From positions 1 to 35,227 of the forward strand of contig JALCNW010000046.1 of the NCBI GenBank assembly GCA_022649305.1: 35,227 nucleotides of DNA, written 5' to 3'. Made by a program: the position numbers and the translations under genes. Within the stretch, counting starts at the first letter, position 1, and the number at the start of each line of letters is the position of its first letter. The DNA is from Enterobacter sp. (lineage in GTDB: Bacteria > Pseudomonadota > Gammaproteobacteria > Enterobacterales > Enterobacteriaceae). A model generated the notes under the pieces. It was not told where the DNA came from and made no database searches. It worked only from the letters and a program-made list of their open reading frames with translations. Shown here piece by piece: positions 35,217 to 35,227 of this stretch.

Positions 35217-35227
35217 ATGGCGATGGA
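35217..35227 (+). CDS. fdnH: Formate dehydrogenase-N beta subunit FdnH (first codons only)
   Basis: The window ends 11 bases into a gene that starts 11 bases after the fdnG stop, with AAGGAG upstream of the ATG. The visible codons give Met-Ala-Met, as in E. coli FdnH (the iron-sulfur subunit that follows fdnG). The rest is outside the window. Confidence 0.85.

Overview
The window is chromosomal DNA from a member of the Enterobacteriaceae, in the Salmonella / Citrobacter / Enterobacter neighbourhood. The backbone order pptA - yddH - nhoA - narVWYZU - (smvR/smvA) - OmpD-type porin - yddG - fdnGH matches what is known from E. coli and Salmonella. The smvR-smvA pair next to narU and the porin next to yddG fit Salmonella-like genomes better than E. 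coli K-12. No tRNA, rRNA, CRISPR, insertion sequence or phage gene was seen.

Region by region. (1) 1-1.05 kb: a minus-strand reading frame that starts as a Bcr/CflA multidrug MFS transporter and continues in frame, after about 280 residues, as the interior of an aldo/keto reductase. This is a chimera of two truncated genes. (2) 1.27-3.1 kb: pptA, a small low-GC pair resembling a T6SS peptidoglycan-amidase effector and its immunity protein (Tae3/Tai3 type), and yddH. (3) 3.1-6.6 kb: an ATPase / binding protein / fused permease ABC transporter operon. A Pho-box-like direct repeat lies at its promoter and a hairpin-T terminator lies between the binding-protein and permease genes. (4) 6.6-8.2 kb: nhoA, then a mazEF-type toxin-antitoxin pair with an evident promoter and operator. 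(5) 8.2-16.4 kb: narUZYWV, the second membrane nitrate reductase with its nitrate/nitrite transporter, all intact. (6) 16.5-18.7 kb: smvR and smvA, divergent, with two similar operator-like palindromes between them. (7) 18.8-21.1 kb: a LysR regulator divergent from an MFS exporter. (8) 21.2-28.8 kb: a seven-gene minus-strand operon (LivH, LivM, LivG, LivF, LivK-like proteins, an L-2-amino-thiazoline-4-carboxylate hydrolase-like protein, and an M20 N-carbamoyl amino acid hydrolase), with a divergent GcvA-type LysR regulator. (9) 28.8-32 kb: a GFA-family protein, an OmpD/OmpC-type porin, an AT-rich stretch with one small hypothetical ORF, and yddG. (10) 32-35.2 kb: fdnG with its in-frame selenocysteine UGA, and the first codons of fdnH.

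How the genes work together. Two anaerobic respiratory modules (formate dehydrogenase-N and nitrate reductase Z) lie at either side of accessory transport DNA. SmvA, YddG and an OmpD porin have been linked in Salmonella to methyl viologen efflux, and all three are present here, but about 10 kb of accessory genes separates smvA from the porin. The most notable accessory system is the Liv-type transporter joined to two hydrolases. Together these could import a cyclic thiazoline or carbamoyl amino acid and convert it to a free amino acid such as L-cysteine.
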